Assembly: GCA_951804985.1 (NCBI GenBank)
Contig: OX638130.1
Span: 82,082,583-82,146,582 of the forward strand
Source: Dryomyza anilis
Taxonomy: Eukaryota > Arthropoda > Insecta > Diptera > Dryomyzidae
Direction: 5' to 3'
Length of the DNA: 64,000 nucleotides
The position numbers and the translations under genes are program-made. Below are positions 24,448 through 36,828 of this stretch, in pieces; position 1 is the first letter of the stretch, and each line of letters opens with the position of its first letter. The notes below the pieces were generated by a model. The model was given only the letters and a program-made list of their open reading frames with translations. It was not told the DNA's origin and did no database searches.

Positions 24448-24500
24448 AGCAAAAAAAAGTTGTTAAATTTTTTAAACCCCATGGTGACTTTTTTTCCATA

Positions 24501-24812
24501 ATAATAATAATAGTTTGGCGCTACAGTCCTGTATAGAACTTCGGCCGAGCTCTCTCACCATTTTGAGCTGTGCGTGTTATATTTGTACTCAAAGTGGTGG
24601 GACCTACAGTTTATTGCCGAATCCGAACGGCGGGTGAGAGCTTTTTCATAGGCAATGGTTTTACTCTCGTAGGTTTGCCATTTACTGACGAGAGGTAGCG
24701 CGGTATAGAAAAATGTTTCTATGAAAAGATGTTGTTAGCCCCAGTCCAGGCTTGAACCGGGGACCTTTCGGCTCGCAGTCCAACGCACTAACCACTGAGC
24801 TACCACGGCTAC
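24501..24812 (-). mobile_element. tRNA-derived SINE, copy 2
   Basis: A full-length copy. In SINE orientation the head is GTAGCCGTGGTAGCTCAGTG with A box TAGCTCAGTGGTTAG and B box GGTTCAAGCC. The body carries AGCTCTCACC and, ~100 bp later, the complementary GGTGAGAGAGCT. The 3' end is GTAGCGCCAAACTATTATTA. A ~14-bp target duplication (ACTTTTTTCCATAA, differing by one T) flanks it, so it entered the terminal repeat of the mariner-like element. Confidence 0.92.
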
Positions 24813-24889
24813 TTTTTTCCATAAGTATCATCTATTCTAAAGACTAAAAACAACAATACAAAAAAATAAGTGTCATCATCAATTCATTT

Positions 24890-26240
24890 CCTATTGGGTA
24901 CTTAAAAGCACACGCAATACAAAGAGTGTAGATCCCGGCATGAAAGCCATTAAGACTGGCTGGTTTCTGGTTCGTGATGCACTCCGAGAATGCGCTGGAG
25001 TCACACTGAAACATATCAATTGTATAAAAATAATAACAAAAACATTAAAATAAATGGGAATTTAACTGATTGTGAAGACGCACAAAAGGAACTTGTGGAT
25101 GATGATAATGACGATGTGATGATGATAGGGAGCAAGACAAAGCGAGTAACTAAAAAAATATGTAGGAGCCAAGCTACATTTCACAACAATAAATAATTCC
25201 AAAAGCGCAACGACTACAACGTGAGCAACGACCAACGAAACCAAGCAACGCACGACACAGCACAGCCATAGAGCACCGAGCACCGCATGATGCATGGCAC
25301 AATGACAAAAACACATTTCAAAAATATATTTTCAATCATCACAACAACCAGCAGCAGCAACAATAATCACAATCGCAGCAACTATCATAACTACAACAAC
25401 AAGTGCAGACAGACGGGCGGACGGACGGACGGGCGATTTTTCGAACAACATCGGTCTAATGGACGCGGCCGCCACTTTGTGCGAGGCGAAGAAAACAAAT
25501 CAAAAATTTCTCTGCAAGAATTTTCACGGATTTCGATGGATTTCATTGGATGCCAAAGCGGCTGTTGTTGCAAAGGAAGAAAATCGATCGCCACCGCGCT
25601 ACGACGGAAGGATGCATCAAATATTTGGGGAAACAACTCAGCGCATTGTCTGGCCGAATGCCTGCTTGTCTGTCTGTCCGTCTGCCTGGGTGTCTATATC
25701 TGGCTGTCTGTCTGCTGTTGCTGTTGTTGTGTCTCTCATTCTCTGCGAGAGTTGCCACGATATCTCATAGATTTATTGTGTGGCCTGACATTGACAAAGT
25801 GCATTCGACTCCGTTCGCCGTGTTTTTAATGATGATAACAATTCCATTATAATGTGAAGGAGTTCTTTTTCAGACCAACTTGCCAGAGCACACACACACA
25901 CAAATACACAGGTATACCTCACACAGACACGAACACACACCGAGATCCATGGAGCCAAAGACAACACCGCATGTCAGCCGCTATTTGGCAGGAAAAACAT
26001 TTCAACATTTAAAATGTTCCCTCTCAAATTGATCGCCGTCAATCAATCAATGCAAATGTGAGATTTTAATTGCAATGAAATCGTCGTTAATGGTGTGAAA
26101 AACACCACGTTTAATTGGCTTCATCAAGAAAACAGTAGCGGTGGCGCTGGGAACCAATGGTTGGTGTGGGCGATGCACTACAATGATTTGGAAACAAAAG
26201 GCCATTAGTAAATGCAAAAATTCATATTAAATTTAAAGAC
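24890..26240. other. Low-copy sequence island, no gene recognised
   Basis: CAACAAC/CAGCAGCAG stretches at 25341-25400, GACGGGCGGACGGACGGACG at about 25411-25430, CTGTCTGTCCGTCTGCC at about 25669-25685, and CA repeats at 25889-25902. The longest frame (180 codons, 25287-25829) is built largely from these simple runs, ending in Cys/Val/Leu-rich sequence, and overlaps comparable frames on both strands; I reject it as a gene. Likely non-coding. Confidence 0.4.
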
Positions 26241-26362
26241 ATTTAATTTAATTTGGTCAAATGAAGACAGTAGCTAAAAATTATAAACTACGTGCAGATT
26301 ATTCAAATTTTATTTGAATATCCATCAAATACGAGTAATATTTGATCCTAACATCTTATAAA

Positions 26363-26669
26363 AATAATAGGTTGGCGCTACAGTCCTATAAGAACTTAGG
26401 CCGAGCTCTCTCTCACCATTTTTGAGCTGTGCGTGTTTTATATGTACTCAAAGTGGTGGGATCTACAGTTTATTGCCGAATCCGAACGGCGGGTGAGAGC
26501 TTTTCATAGGCAATGTTTTACTCTCGTAGGTTTGCCATTTTCTGCCGAGAGTTAGCGCGGTATAGAAAAATGCTTCGATGAAAAGATGTTGTTAGCCCCA
26601 GTTCAGGCTTGAACCGGGGACCTTTCGGCTCGCAGTCCAACGCACTAACCACTGAGCTACCGCGGCTAC
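26363..26669 (-). mobile_element. tRNA-derived SINE, copy 3
   Basis: Full-length, with an intact head (GTAGCCGCGGTAGCTCAG in SINE orientation), A and B boxes, the shared body and an AT-rich tail. The flanks read CCTAACATCTTATAAA at 26347-26362 and CCTAACATCTTTTAAA at 26670-26685, a ~16-bp target duplication with one mismatch. Its good head and clean duplication suggest a relatively young insertion. Confidence 0.93.
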
Positions 26670-26689
26670 CCTAACATCTTTTAAATAAT

Positions 26690-28370
26690 ATAGTAAGTAA
26701 AAAATACATTTAAATATATGTGAAATAATGAAAATATGCTATATAAAAATTCGTCGATAAGCAATATTGCAAATTTTAAATAGTAAGTGCCAAATTATAA
26801 TTTCAATTTAGAATCAAAACTTAAACCGGAAACTAGAACTCCATATCTGTCAACATTTAAAAGAGAATATTTTTCTCTTAATGGCGCTTAACTCTCGACA
26901 AATAATGCCAAACGTTTGACTGAAAGTATTACCCCATAATACCGTCGATTATGTTTTTAAACAAATCGCTTTCTGCATACCGCTTTCAAGCAGAGTTCTC
27001 GATTTCATACGAGTATTTCCGGGTAGTACGGATACTGGACGCAACGCTTAAAAGCACGGGTAATATATGCACGCTGCAAAAAAAAGGCTCTTCCAAACAT
27101 AATTTTGCAGGCATTATAAATATCTTCGAAGCTTTATGCAAACAAAAGTATTATTTCATTGCCAAACATTAATATATACAAACATTAATATACTAACTAA
27201 TTTTTGGCGTTCTTACAAACATATATATGTTTGAATGTGAAAAACATTTTATTTACATGTAAACATATTTATGTTTACATTTAACTTTAATGTAAAAAAA
27301 GTAAATTTAGAGCTAATATATTCTTTACACAATATTAATTTTCCCTTTTTTAAAATTACATTTTTTTTGTATTTATATTACCTATATAATTATAAACTTA
27401 AACTTTTTTTTTGTTATTACACATCTTTAATTTATACTTAATAATATTATTTCCATCTATTGCTCCCTTTGAGTTCAGTGAATTACGGATGAATTGGATA
27501 TTTCACAAACAGCAACTATCTGGTATTAACAGTAATTGGTGGTACTTAAACACATTCTTCCACCAAAAAGGATTTTTGATATATATGAAAAGTATTAATA
27601 TGGGTGTTACTGAGTGCTAAAAGTAGGCAGCGTTGTTATTTAATTGTGATATCGTAATGCCAAACATACATATACTCAAAATAATGCTATTATTTTTAAA
27701 TTCGTTGTCACCCAGTAACAATCACGAATAACCAAATACATATAATTCCAAGAACCTTTTATTGACGTTGGGTGTGTTAAATAGCTGAAATATCAAACGT
27801 ATATTTATTAATATCTAATTAATTAATTATTAATCTCTACAGAAACATTTATATAGTAAATTCATGCAACTCTGCGATTAAAGCAATTTATGTTTAAATA
27901 TCGTATTATAATAATATTTCAATCTGAACAAAATAATTATACAACTCAATTATAATGTAATTATATTTTACTACTAGTATTTATATGGTGATTTCGAATT
28001 ACGTTATAATTACATTCAAACATATCCAAACAAATCTTTTCTATCCGTGTGGATATCTAATACCGATTTCTGCAATAAAAATTGGTTCGTACAGACAAAT
28101 GAACAAACGTCGAGCTACCTGTTTAGCTTGGTGATGTTTGCTATCGATTTCCGAAATACAAATTTTTGGGTCATAAATGCTGCTACCGATTTCTGCAATA
28201 AAAATTTATTTGGTCTTTTTTTCACTTTTCTTCCACCTTTTCAGTTCTATATAATTAACGAGTGCTAATTATAATTGAAGACTCAGTTTTTTACCTATTA
28301 AGCTAAGTTTTTAAGAAAATAACAATAGATATTTTTAGCTCTTTTCTTGCATTTATTAGCAGCCAGATAT
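26690..28370. other. AT-rich filler
   Basis: No gene or repeat family recognised. TTACATGTAAACATATTTAT at about 27253 with nearby complement could form a hairpin. A short block (ACCGATTTCTGCAATAAAAA) occurs twice, at about 28061 and 28185. Confidence 0.4.
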
Positions 28371-29060
28371 TGTATCTCGATAATTGACGAAAGTAGTCAC
28401 GCACGCCCGTGTGACTGACTTTTTGTATTTTGTAAAGCTCAAAACGTCTGACGTCCCACGGTTTGCGCCGACGTAAAGAAATAATTTGTATTTCATAAAA
28501 CTCAACCGCACGAATATTGTGTCAAATTAGACGGCAACTTTTTTGGCTCACAAAAAAAAGCACTAATTGCACCTAAAAACGATGCAGAACAATTTCAAAT
28601 AATTTTTGAATACACTACACATTTCTTTTCATCCAAAAAATAAGTTTACAAAGAAAATTAGAAAAAAATGCAAAAATGAAGAAAATCACACAAACAAATA
28701 TTTTACATTTTTCTCAGCACAGCTGTTTTATGTTTACTGAAAATCTATGTTTTTCTATTTTTCAAACCCAAGTCATCGCAAAATTATGAATGGTTTTCGT
28801 ATTTGCTAAAATAATATAGATTTTAGTAATGCCAGATTCAAAAATTTGGTAATTTTGACTAAATTTTTATTTATTTTGGATCAAGTTTGATTGTTGGTAA
28901 CGCTACATGTTTGGATGTTTACAGCGGTTTCATAGAACGTAAGAGGGAACAAAGTCAACGTAAGAGCCAACGGGCGGAATGCGTGAAGATATGAAATACA
29001 ACTTTTCAGACGATGTGAGAGTACTCACATGTGAGAGGACTCAGTCACATCTGGCTGTAA
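28371..29060. other. Low-copy stretch, no gene recognised
   Basis: More complex than its surroundings, with a small hairpin GTCACGCACGCCCGTGTGAC at about 28397 and an AACGTAAGAG direct repeat at about 28937 and 28958. No coding frame. Confidence 0.3.
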
Positions 29061-29267
29061 AACAAAGAAAATATAATCTTTACATTATTAGTTTGTCAAA
29101 AATGTAATCGCAATTTTTCTTTTAATTGTCAAGTCAAATTAAAATATACTAAAGAGTGCTATTATTCTTATACGTTTTAAATGTATTTGAAATATTTTTT
29201 TAACATAAAAAAATCATTTATGATTGCCCAGAACATAGTCCAAGGTAATGACATACATTTTAATTTT

Positions 29268-29498
29268 TGTACCCCACACTAAGAGCCGTTTTCGCAATAG
29301 CCGGTTAAATATTAACTACAACTTTAACGAACGTTTTTTTTAACGTTTGCGAAATATTTGATTTCACAATCAATAGTCTGTTTGGTATTTAGGGTTTTAG
29401 GGCTTCGTCTAACTATAACATTCATAATTCTTACTAACATCAACTATTAAAACTTCCCTACTTCAAAACTACCCATGTGACTTAGCCTTTCTTACTTA
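29268..29498 (+). repeat. Short copy of the dispersed CCCTACACTAAGAG repeat
   Basis: The left end GTACCCCACACTAAGAG and right end CTACCCATGTGACTTAGCCT match the two ends of the copy at 44996-45650. The interior is much shorter and mostly unrelated, so this is an internally deleted or chimeric copy. Confidence 0.45.
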
Positions 29499-31400
29499 TT
29501 TTGTTTGCGTTTTAAGTTTTATGCAAAATTATAACGCACGGTGAACAAAAAGTCACTTTTTTGAATAAAATTTAAACATTACAAATCCAATTTGTTGATT
29601 TTTATCGAAATAAGACAATGGGTCATATTAATAAAAATCGACTTTGCTCAAAACTTAAACCAAATGCTCCGAATTGTCAAAATGTTCACCATTATTTTCA
29701 ATATCTATGCTTAAAACCACTTTCTTTTGTTTGGAAAAATAAAATTTGAAATTGGTAGCCATTAATACAAACTTTGTACTACCTAATAACATTAATAGTT
29801 TTGAAACAAAATAAAAATATTTGCTCAGAAAATGTAGGCTTGCTTAAAAGTAAATACTTTTTTTATTAATATTACCCATTATCAAGGTACAGTTATGCAT
29901 TAAAAGTTGTCTTCGATTGGTTTTCAATAAATGAGTAAAAATATTTAAATTTTGTGAATTTTGGACATGTAATTTCTCAAAATCCGGAGCCGATATCGAA
30001 ATTATTTTTTTATAATTTTTTGATTGTGATTAAAAATAAGTTAGTGAGAATGAAGGATATCGTCCTTGAAATAAATTTTCAAAAATAGACAGATATATAT
30101 GAATAAATAATAAAAATGGGAATTTTGGCAATTTAATTTCTTCTAATGCGGGAACGATATTGGGATGATTCATTTTTTTTTTGTTTCTTACTACTTTGAT
30201 TGTGATCGGAAAAAAGGTAATGTGAATGAGATATACTTAGGTTTAATTTGAAATAAAAGCATGATATTGATATGACACTTTATAATTAAAAGTGTGCGTG
30301 TATGAAAGTCAGCCGTTTTGGAAAACTTAAAATTTTATAGTATTTACTTTAAATTTTGAATACATTTTATATTTTAATGTGACACTTTAAATTTAAAAGT
30401 GGGACTTTTACTTTTAAAGTTTCACTATCAATTTTGTTGTAAGAGTACAAAAAATTCTCTCAATTATCGTCAGATATGGCCATTGCCTGCGCTACCTCTC
30501 TCTTTCTCATTATTGATCTTTGTTGTAATTCTTAACCTTTCCGATATCCCTTTTATATATACATTGAATACATTGAATTATATACATTGAATTTTTATGT
30601 AATTTCACTAAAATTTTCTTGTAAACTGGAGCAAACCGGAAGCTACCTTTTCTTCAGAATGTATATTTTGTAAGAGTCTAGTATAATTTTAAGGATTTGA
30701 GAGGATATGCAAGGATATTTTAGTTCTGTTCCAATATGTATTTTCAGATAATTTTGTATGGAATGCTATTTCTCTCCTATCTTTGAAGACTTATATCTCT
30801 TTTGTGGGGCTTTTGTTTAAGAGTCTTTTTTGAGTATACAAATTCGTATCCTCAATTCTCAGAAATTGTAAAGAATTTTAAAAATTGCTATTAATACGAC
30901 GGGTGGGTTTTCATTTATGTTTTGGATGTAAAACAATAAAATTTGACACTTACCAAGCCGTAGAACACCTAAAAAGAATGTTTTTGGTTTTAGTCGAATA
31001 TCATTAAAACAGGTCATTTAGGGAATAAACAAAAAATCACCAACTTTAATTTCTGGAGTAGAACATTTTTGTTAAATGTGTAATGGTTAAAAGGCTGTAC
31101 ATTAAAATAAACTCCAGTTTAAACAGTCTTTAGTTATGAGCCTATGTTCTACTTTGAACTGCCTTTAAAAGTCTGAAATATTTCTTATTACCATCTGAGA
31201 CCTATACGACCTCTTACAATCCAAAACCCACTGATTTATACATTCTTGCGTTTTTAGAAGAAAAATTAACGAGCAACTCCACGGAGATTAGTTACCTTAA
31301 GTAAATATACAATTGATTTTTAAAAGATACCCATTGGATACATTGAATTTTTCACCAATAAATAGGTCGTAAAATAGTACAGCCTGGGGCTCCGTGCTTC
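29499..31400. other. AT-rich filler
   Basis: No gene recognised. A TTTAAAAGT/ACTTTTAAA-rich palindromic patch lies at about 30375-30425. Confidence 0.4.
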
Positions 31401-32360
31401 GTGCTTTAAACGGTTTTGCGGAAAATTACAGACAAATTTCTAAAATAGCTACAAGCACAAACGATGCCAAACAAGTTGAACAATTGAATACAAAGTGGCA
31501 ACTGTTGCCAGCAGCAACATCAATGGTTGATTAGCTGAAGAGGTGCAGTTGTTGTTTGTGTATTTAACTTTTATCACCTGTTGAACAAATTTTATATTAA
31601 TTCTCATTAACTAGAAACTTCACTAAATCCCGTTTACTACTTAACACTCAACGACACACGGATAACATGGAGTCGCCGCCGCAGCCACTGGTCGCCGCCT
31701 GCCCGTCGCCCTCTCGCTCGCTCGCTCTCCTCAACTCACGCCGCTTGAGAAGGTGCAAAGTGTAAACAGAATGTGCGCTGGGTGCTCTATTAGCCATGGC
31801 CAACAAAAAGCGTCAAAGCATGGCAGAACGGTGGCTGCGACTGTTGCTGCTGCTGCTGCTTGTTGTTTGCTTTTGTTGCTGCGGCTGCTGCATGCTTGCT
31901 TGCAATGTGTTACTGCCCCAAAGTCAAGCAACTAAAAGTACGAATCGTGACCATTTCGTTATGTGTTCTTTTATCCATGCGTCCGTCCATAACTCCCTCT
32001 GTTCTCTGTCTCTCCCTGCATGTCTGACTGGCTGGCTATCTGTCTGTCTGTCCGCTACTTCTGTCGGTTCGTCCCTTTGTTAGTTGGGATCGTGGCTGAC
32101 TCGCTGTGAATTCTTTGGAACTGCAACAGTAGCTCTGATTCTTGTTACATTTACAAGTTGAACTTATAAACTTTGCAACTGCTGCTGTCGTTGGTTTTTG
32201 TTGTCGTTGTCGTTGCTGTTGCTAGTTTTATTCTTGCTGTTGGTTTTTGTTATTTTGATATTTGTTTGATTTTGTTTAGCACGAGTTCAAATTATTCTAT
32301 CGCACTACGAAATCGAGTCGTAGGTACCTCTCGTTCCATGTCTTTGTTAGATTTTTGAAT
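31400..32360. other. Low-copy island with a GC-rich CTCTCGCTCG patch
   Basis: The most GC-rich patch I noticed is 31665-31745, with CGCCGCCGCAGCC and CTCTCGCTCGCTCGCTCTC. CTG runs follow (31846-31862) and a CTGTCTGTCTGTCC run (32038-32052). GAGAG/CTCTC repeats are typical binding sites of the fly GAGA factor, so a promoter or Polycomb-type element is possible, but this is inference. A 32-codon frame from ATG 31667 is too short and biased to call. Confidence 0.4.
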
Positions 32361-32539
32361 TTATTCAAATTATGATAACAATTAGTATGATAATGGACTA
32401 ATAAAGCAGTTGCACAAATAAGGTTTTTCAAAACTCAAATGTCATTTTTTTAACATTTTATGAAGAAATTGTCAAAATAAATTTTTACTTAAGTTATGGT
32501 GCAATTCACGAACATGAATTTCTTTGTTGTTATATATAA

Positions 32540-32965
32540 CTAACAGGGACGCTTCGCTGTGGATGTTTTTTTTTTATTGGTTTTATAAATGTGGTAACCA
32601 AAACAAAAATAATTCTCCGCCAAAACAACTTTTCTGAAAAACAATATTTCCTCGGACTGTTATTTCCCGTAGAATTCTTCTCCGTTGAATATTTCCCCGT
32701 AGAATTATTCGCAGTAGAATTCTTTCTCGTAAAATTTTTCACCAAAGAGTTTTCACAGTAGAAATTTTGGTGGTGAGTTTTAGTGTGGTGAGTTTTAGTG
32801 TGGTGAGTTTTAATGTGGTTAGTTTTAGTGTGGTAAGTTTTAGTGTGGTGAGTTTTAGTGTGGTGAGTTTTGGTGTGGTGAGTTTTAGTGTGGTGAGTTT
32901 TGGTGTGGTGAGTTTTGGTATAATGAGTTTCGGTGTGGTCAGTTTAGGTGTGATGAATTTTTTGC
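32540..32965 (+). repeat. 15-bp-period minisatellite within a dispersed repeat
   Basis: From 32771 to 32965 there are 13 tandem 15-bp units of TGGTGAGTTTTAGTG type. Upstream (about 32656-32770) the same period continues with diverged units such as CCGTAGAATTCTTCT. Because 15 is a multiple of three, the array stays open and gives an apparent 67-residue VVSFS-repeat peptide that is not a gene. The flank at 32575-32690 (AATGTGGTAACCAAAA, then AATTCTCC) matches the reverse complement of 59092-59330, so the array belongs to a mobile repeat. Confidence 0.8.
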
Positions 32966-33333
32966 CGTGAGTTTAAAGGTTTTGGGGTGGTTGGTATACT
33001 CTGGTGTGAAATATCTTGATATCACTATTATAACTGTCAATATACACCATCTTTTAAAATGTACCTTCTATGGGGGGGAGTGGGGTGGGGCACTGGTCAA
33101 ATCCCGCTTACATTTGGCGAGATTGTTTATAATGGATAAATATAACGCTGACCAAAATTTCAATAAATTTGCTATCCCAATTGCTAATATTATGAGTTGT
33201 TAATTTTTGGGTTATATGGGAGGTGCCACGCCTAGTTCAAAATTCTCACCAAGATATAGCGTATACTCTGCCCAGGCACAACATACATATTGTCTCAAAA
33301 TTGTATTCGATTCGGTTCGGCCGTTTTGATGTC

Positions 33334-34112
33334 TTTTCGGAACGGGGTAACGGAAATTCGCACCGGTGCGAGTTTCTACTATATGAGTGGAAACTCGCAC
33401 CGGTGCGAATTTCAGTTTAATGTACGGAAACTCGCACTAATTTAGAAAATCTGAACCGGTGCGAATTTCCGTTTAATATGCGGAAACTCGCACCTAAATT
33501 TATTTCGAAGAAATTACTTACCAAAATAAAAATAAAATGTAATAATTGAAGGGTTTGGTCCATTTTTTCACTGGAAAATCAATAAAAACTGTTTAAAATT
33601 GCCAATTTTGCAATTTTTTGTTTAAAAAAATCTGTCATTAAAAACTCAATTTCGAAAAATATGGACTTGACCCTTTTTTGCACTTTTATTTATATATGTT
33701 ATAACATTTTATTTTTGAAAGTTGAATCTAAAAAATATTACGAAAGTCCATCGTACTTTTATTGACCTCCAAAGGGCATCAAGTAGCAGAATGTGAAACA
33801 CAATAAATGCCGTTCATGGGAACGTCATATGGAATATCGATGAAAAAAAAACAACTAATAGTGTTTACCATCGATTAATTCCATAAAACTTCACTATTGC
33901 CTCTAAGAAGCCGCATTGAGGGTCAGACATCGATAACCTTCGGAGTGTTTGGGTTCCATGTTCATATTTTGGTTCCTTCAAATTAATTTCTTGAATAATT
34001 TTTTTTTTAGTGCGAATTTCCACTCAATAGGTGGAACTTCGCACCGGTGCGAATGTCTGCCTATATGAGTGGAAACTCGCACCGGTGCGAATTTCCTATT
34101 ACTCTTTCGGAA
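33334..34112. mobile_element. Inverted-repeat element with TTCGCACCGGTGCGAA palindromes
   Basis: The left arm is TTCGGAACGGGGTAACGG followed by ATTCGCACCGGTGCGAG and GTGGAAACTCGCACCGG. The right arm (about 34010-34112) is the mirror image, ending TCTTTCGGAACA. The 16-bp palindrome or close variants occur at least four times, with half-sites elsewhere in the arms. The central ~500 bp (33500-34000) is AT-rich and non-coding. Confidence 0.65.
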
Positions 34113-34750
34113 CATATATAAACATTCACAAATATATAGTAAGAATATAGAATTGATGTATAGGATATCCACTGCAAGTATTTTTCTTGTTTCCTTGAGT
34201 AGTGTCATTAAATAATGTAGATACCAAATACATTATAAACTTCTGCAGTGTTTAAAACAAATTTGTAATACATTGTGCAGTAAAATCAAATAAAATAAAT
34301 GCAAATGTATTAAATGCTAACAAATGTAGCAAAACTATATATTTAAAAAAATATATATAAAAGTCATCATTTTTACTTCATTCGTATTCTCGTTTTATTT
34401 ATTTTGTATTTATTTGTTTTCTTTTGTCAAAATTAGATTAATTTACAACATTTGTCCATGTTTTAAAAAGTACAAAAACTTAAAATGCTATAAACCAATG
34501 CTCATTTCGTATGATATTCATATTTAATCCCTTTTAGTACATTTGAAATACTTTGTCGTATGTATTTGAAATTCAAATAAACTCATATGTAAAACCACAA
34601 TATTTACACGTGTTTCGAGACACATATCTCGATGTTTATGCGATTGTGCAATTGGCGCTAAATGGTACGGAAAACTTGAACCAAACAGTGTTGCCTTAAT
34701 TTACATATAACAGCAAAACGAATATGTTTCCGTGTAACTGGTAAAAGTTT
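34113..34750. other. AT-rich filler
   Basis: No feature recognised. Confidence 0.4.
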
Positions 34751-36520
34751 TCTCAGAACTCGCAGAGCACCACCGCAGACTAATGAATAAATTGACCATA
34801 AATAAGGCTTAAATTAAAGACGAATTAGGCAGCCGAAATTAATCGCTACCGTAAATTAAAGATCTCAAACACTTGGAGAGCATGCACGCGGCTGATTTCC
34901 AGTTAAAATAAAACTATGAAAATATTAAAATCGAATGTGCCGAACTTTAGAGAGCGGTCGGTCCGGTAACTCATACAGCAGACATTCGACGCTGACCTTA
35001 ATTTGAAGCTATCAATAATTTGAGCTGCGCGCGATGATATCAATTCGGGAAAAAGCAAAACTAAGCTGCCGAAGGTAACAGGTAGTAACGGCTAACTAAG
35101 TAACTACTTTTTAATGTTTAATAAAAAATAAACAAAAATTCGTTTATTGCACCAAACCAGTTTATCGTCGGACTCAAATACAAGTTGTAGTCCAACAATT
35201 ATTACTGTTGGGAACACGAACAAATGTTGGGGAATGTACAACATTTTTGGGGGAAATAATCTGCCAAGATAATTTTTCAAAACACTTTTAATCCCTGGCG
35301 TCCATTAATTAAACAACATGCACCACAAAACTAAACGAATTATGGACTTTAATTAATATGCGTTAAGTTGGCAGCACTGGCTGTGCGTTGCGCAGCAGGT
35401 TGCCACATAGTATTGTGTCGAATTTCCAGTTGGTTGCGTCAAAACAATAGATACGTCATATACTCGAATTCTCACAAAGTGGCTGCGTGGGCTGTGAGAG
35501 GTGTTGTGACCGGAACCTGGCCGCCAAACAATCATTTCACGCATCAATTGTGCTAAAAGCCAAAAAGAGCTGATTTTTATTATGATTTTTATGCTTTATT
35601 CGAGATTTGCATATGAATGAGTTTCAAATTTTCGACTTGACATTTGTTATGGTGTCGAGATGTAGATGTTGTTTCCGGCGGCATTGTTGGTGGCGGCTGC
35701 TGAATAATTGCAGGTCCCCCACTAAAAGGCACCTTTAATGGAGGTGCGTACATTAATTTGATGTGTGTGGGCAGTGTAAAGGCGCAGAAAATTGCCGTGC
35801 GTAAAGTCAGCAAGTTTTTCGAAGCCGTTCAAGGTGAGCTCGTGAGCTCCATGCGTAGCTTTCAACCGCCCAGCATGAAATTGAGCTGTGATAAATCGCA
35901 CCTATTGAGTTCACCGCATTCTAGACGGTTTTGTCGTCGTTGTTCTCGTGGTCGGTGTTTGGACCTCTCCGCCACGACAACAACACGTACGAAGGAACGA
36001 ACAACTTGACTTGACGTTGTTGCATGTTGCTGATAATTATTGAGCCGATTACACGCCAATGCATGTCAAAGAAATTGATGAGTCCGCCTACCAGGCTAAA
36101 CATGCTACAACTACAAAAACCACAGAGGACCGCGAAGAAATCGACGCGCATTGGCAACACTTGCCAACAGCTGCTATATGCCGCGCTGCCAAATCAGCCC
36201 AAACCACGCATTTTCGCACCTCGTCGCACGCTGTATTCACGCGAAACGCAAAATGCATGCATCACATCATCCATCCGTTGCATGTTGCATGATACACGTT
36301 GCGGCGAGACGCGGCGAGGTGCGTTGCAATGCGTAATGCATTTACGTCGAAGAGGTGTGAATAAAAAATTGGTTAAATCATGAATTTGGCGCAGATGTTG
36401 TTATTTTGCAGATTTTAATTGATGTTCGACAACGTTTAAATTGGCAGGAATCTCATCGTCAGTTGTAGCATTTAGTTTTAATAAATGCGCGGCTGGCACT
36501 TATTATAAATGGGGGCACTG
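34750..36520. other. Low-copy sequence island, no gene recognised
   Basis: The longest higher-complexity block in the window. Overlapping frames of 60-119 codons occur on both strands around 35760-36383 without domain signatures. TTAATTA/TAATTAA words (homeodomain-like cores) are present, but such sites are expected by chance in AT-rich DNA. Confidence 0.4.
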
Positions 36521-36828
36521 TTGATAAACAGAATCGTGAAGAGAATCAATAAATTTGGTAAAAGTTTGTAAAAATGTGCGGTTCACATAATCCTATAAAT
36601 TTTCAGAATTCAGTAATTTAAACTTAGATTAAACTCACAGTCAAACATTTCAGTAATCTTTAACAATGCCATAATGTTTCCACAAATTTTATACAAATTT
36701 GTTTGATTATATTCCGAAAATTAGTGTACTCGAATTTACTACATTTATGTATTTAGTTTGAAAAATTATTCGATATATTTTAGACTTGATTTTACTACAC
36801 AATGCATTAGAAAATCTTTGTCTATATA

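Larger units (their letters stand above)
23159..24500 (+). mobile_element. Mariner-like DNA transposon, degenerate and twice interrupted
   Basis: The terminal inverted repeats are visible: AAAAGTCACCATGGGGTTTA at 23166-23185 and its complement TAAACCCCATGGTGACTTTT at about 24472-24491, each continuing inward with AATTTAAYAACTTT. Transposase fragments lie at 24177-24447. The 5' half is displaced by an inverted-repeat element at 23241-24054. SINE copy 2 entered the 3' terminal repeat, duplicating ACTTTTTTCCATAA (one T fewer on the far side). The length of ~1.34 kb includes the 0.8-kb insert, so much of the transposase gene has also been deleted. Confidence 0.8.

Noticed and set aside
25287..25829. 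180-codon open frame
   Set aside because: Made largely of simple CAA, GGAC and CTGT runs, overlapped by comparable frames on both strands, no domain, no convincing start or splice context.
31667..31765. Short GC-rich frame starting ATGGAGTCGCC
   Set aside because: Only 32 codons, composition driven by the CGCC and CTCG repeats, and no good splice donor after it.
32767..32970. 67-residue VVSFS-repeat peptide
   Set aside because: Artefact of a 15-bp tandem repeat, which stays in frame by arithmetic.
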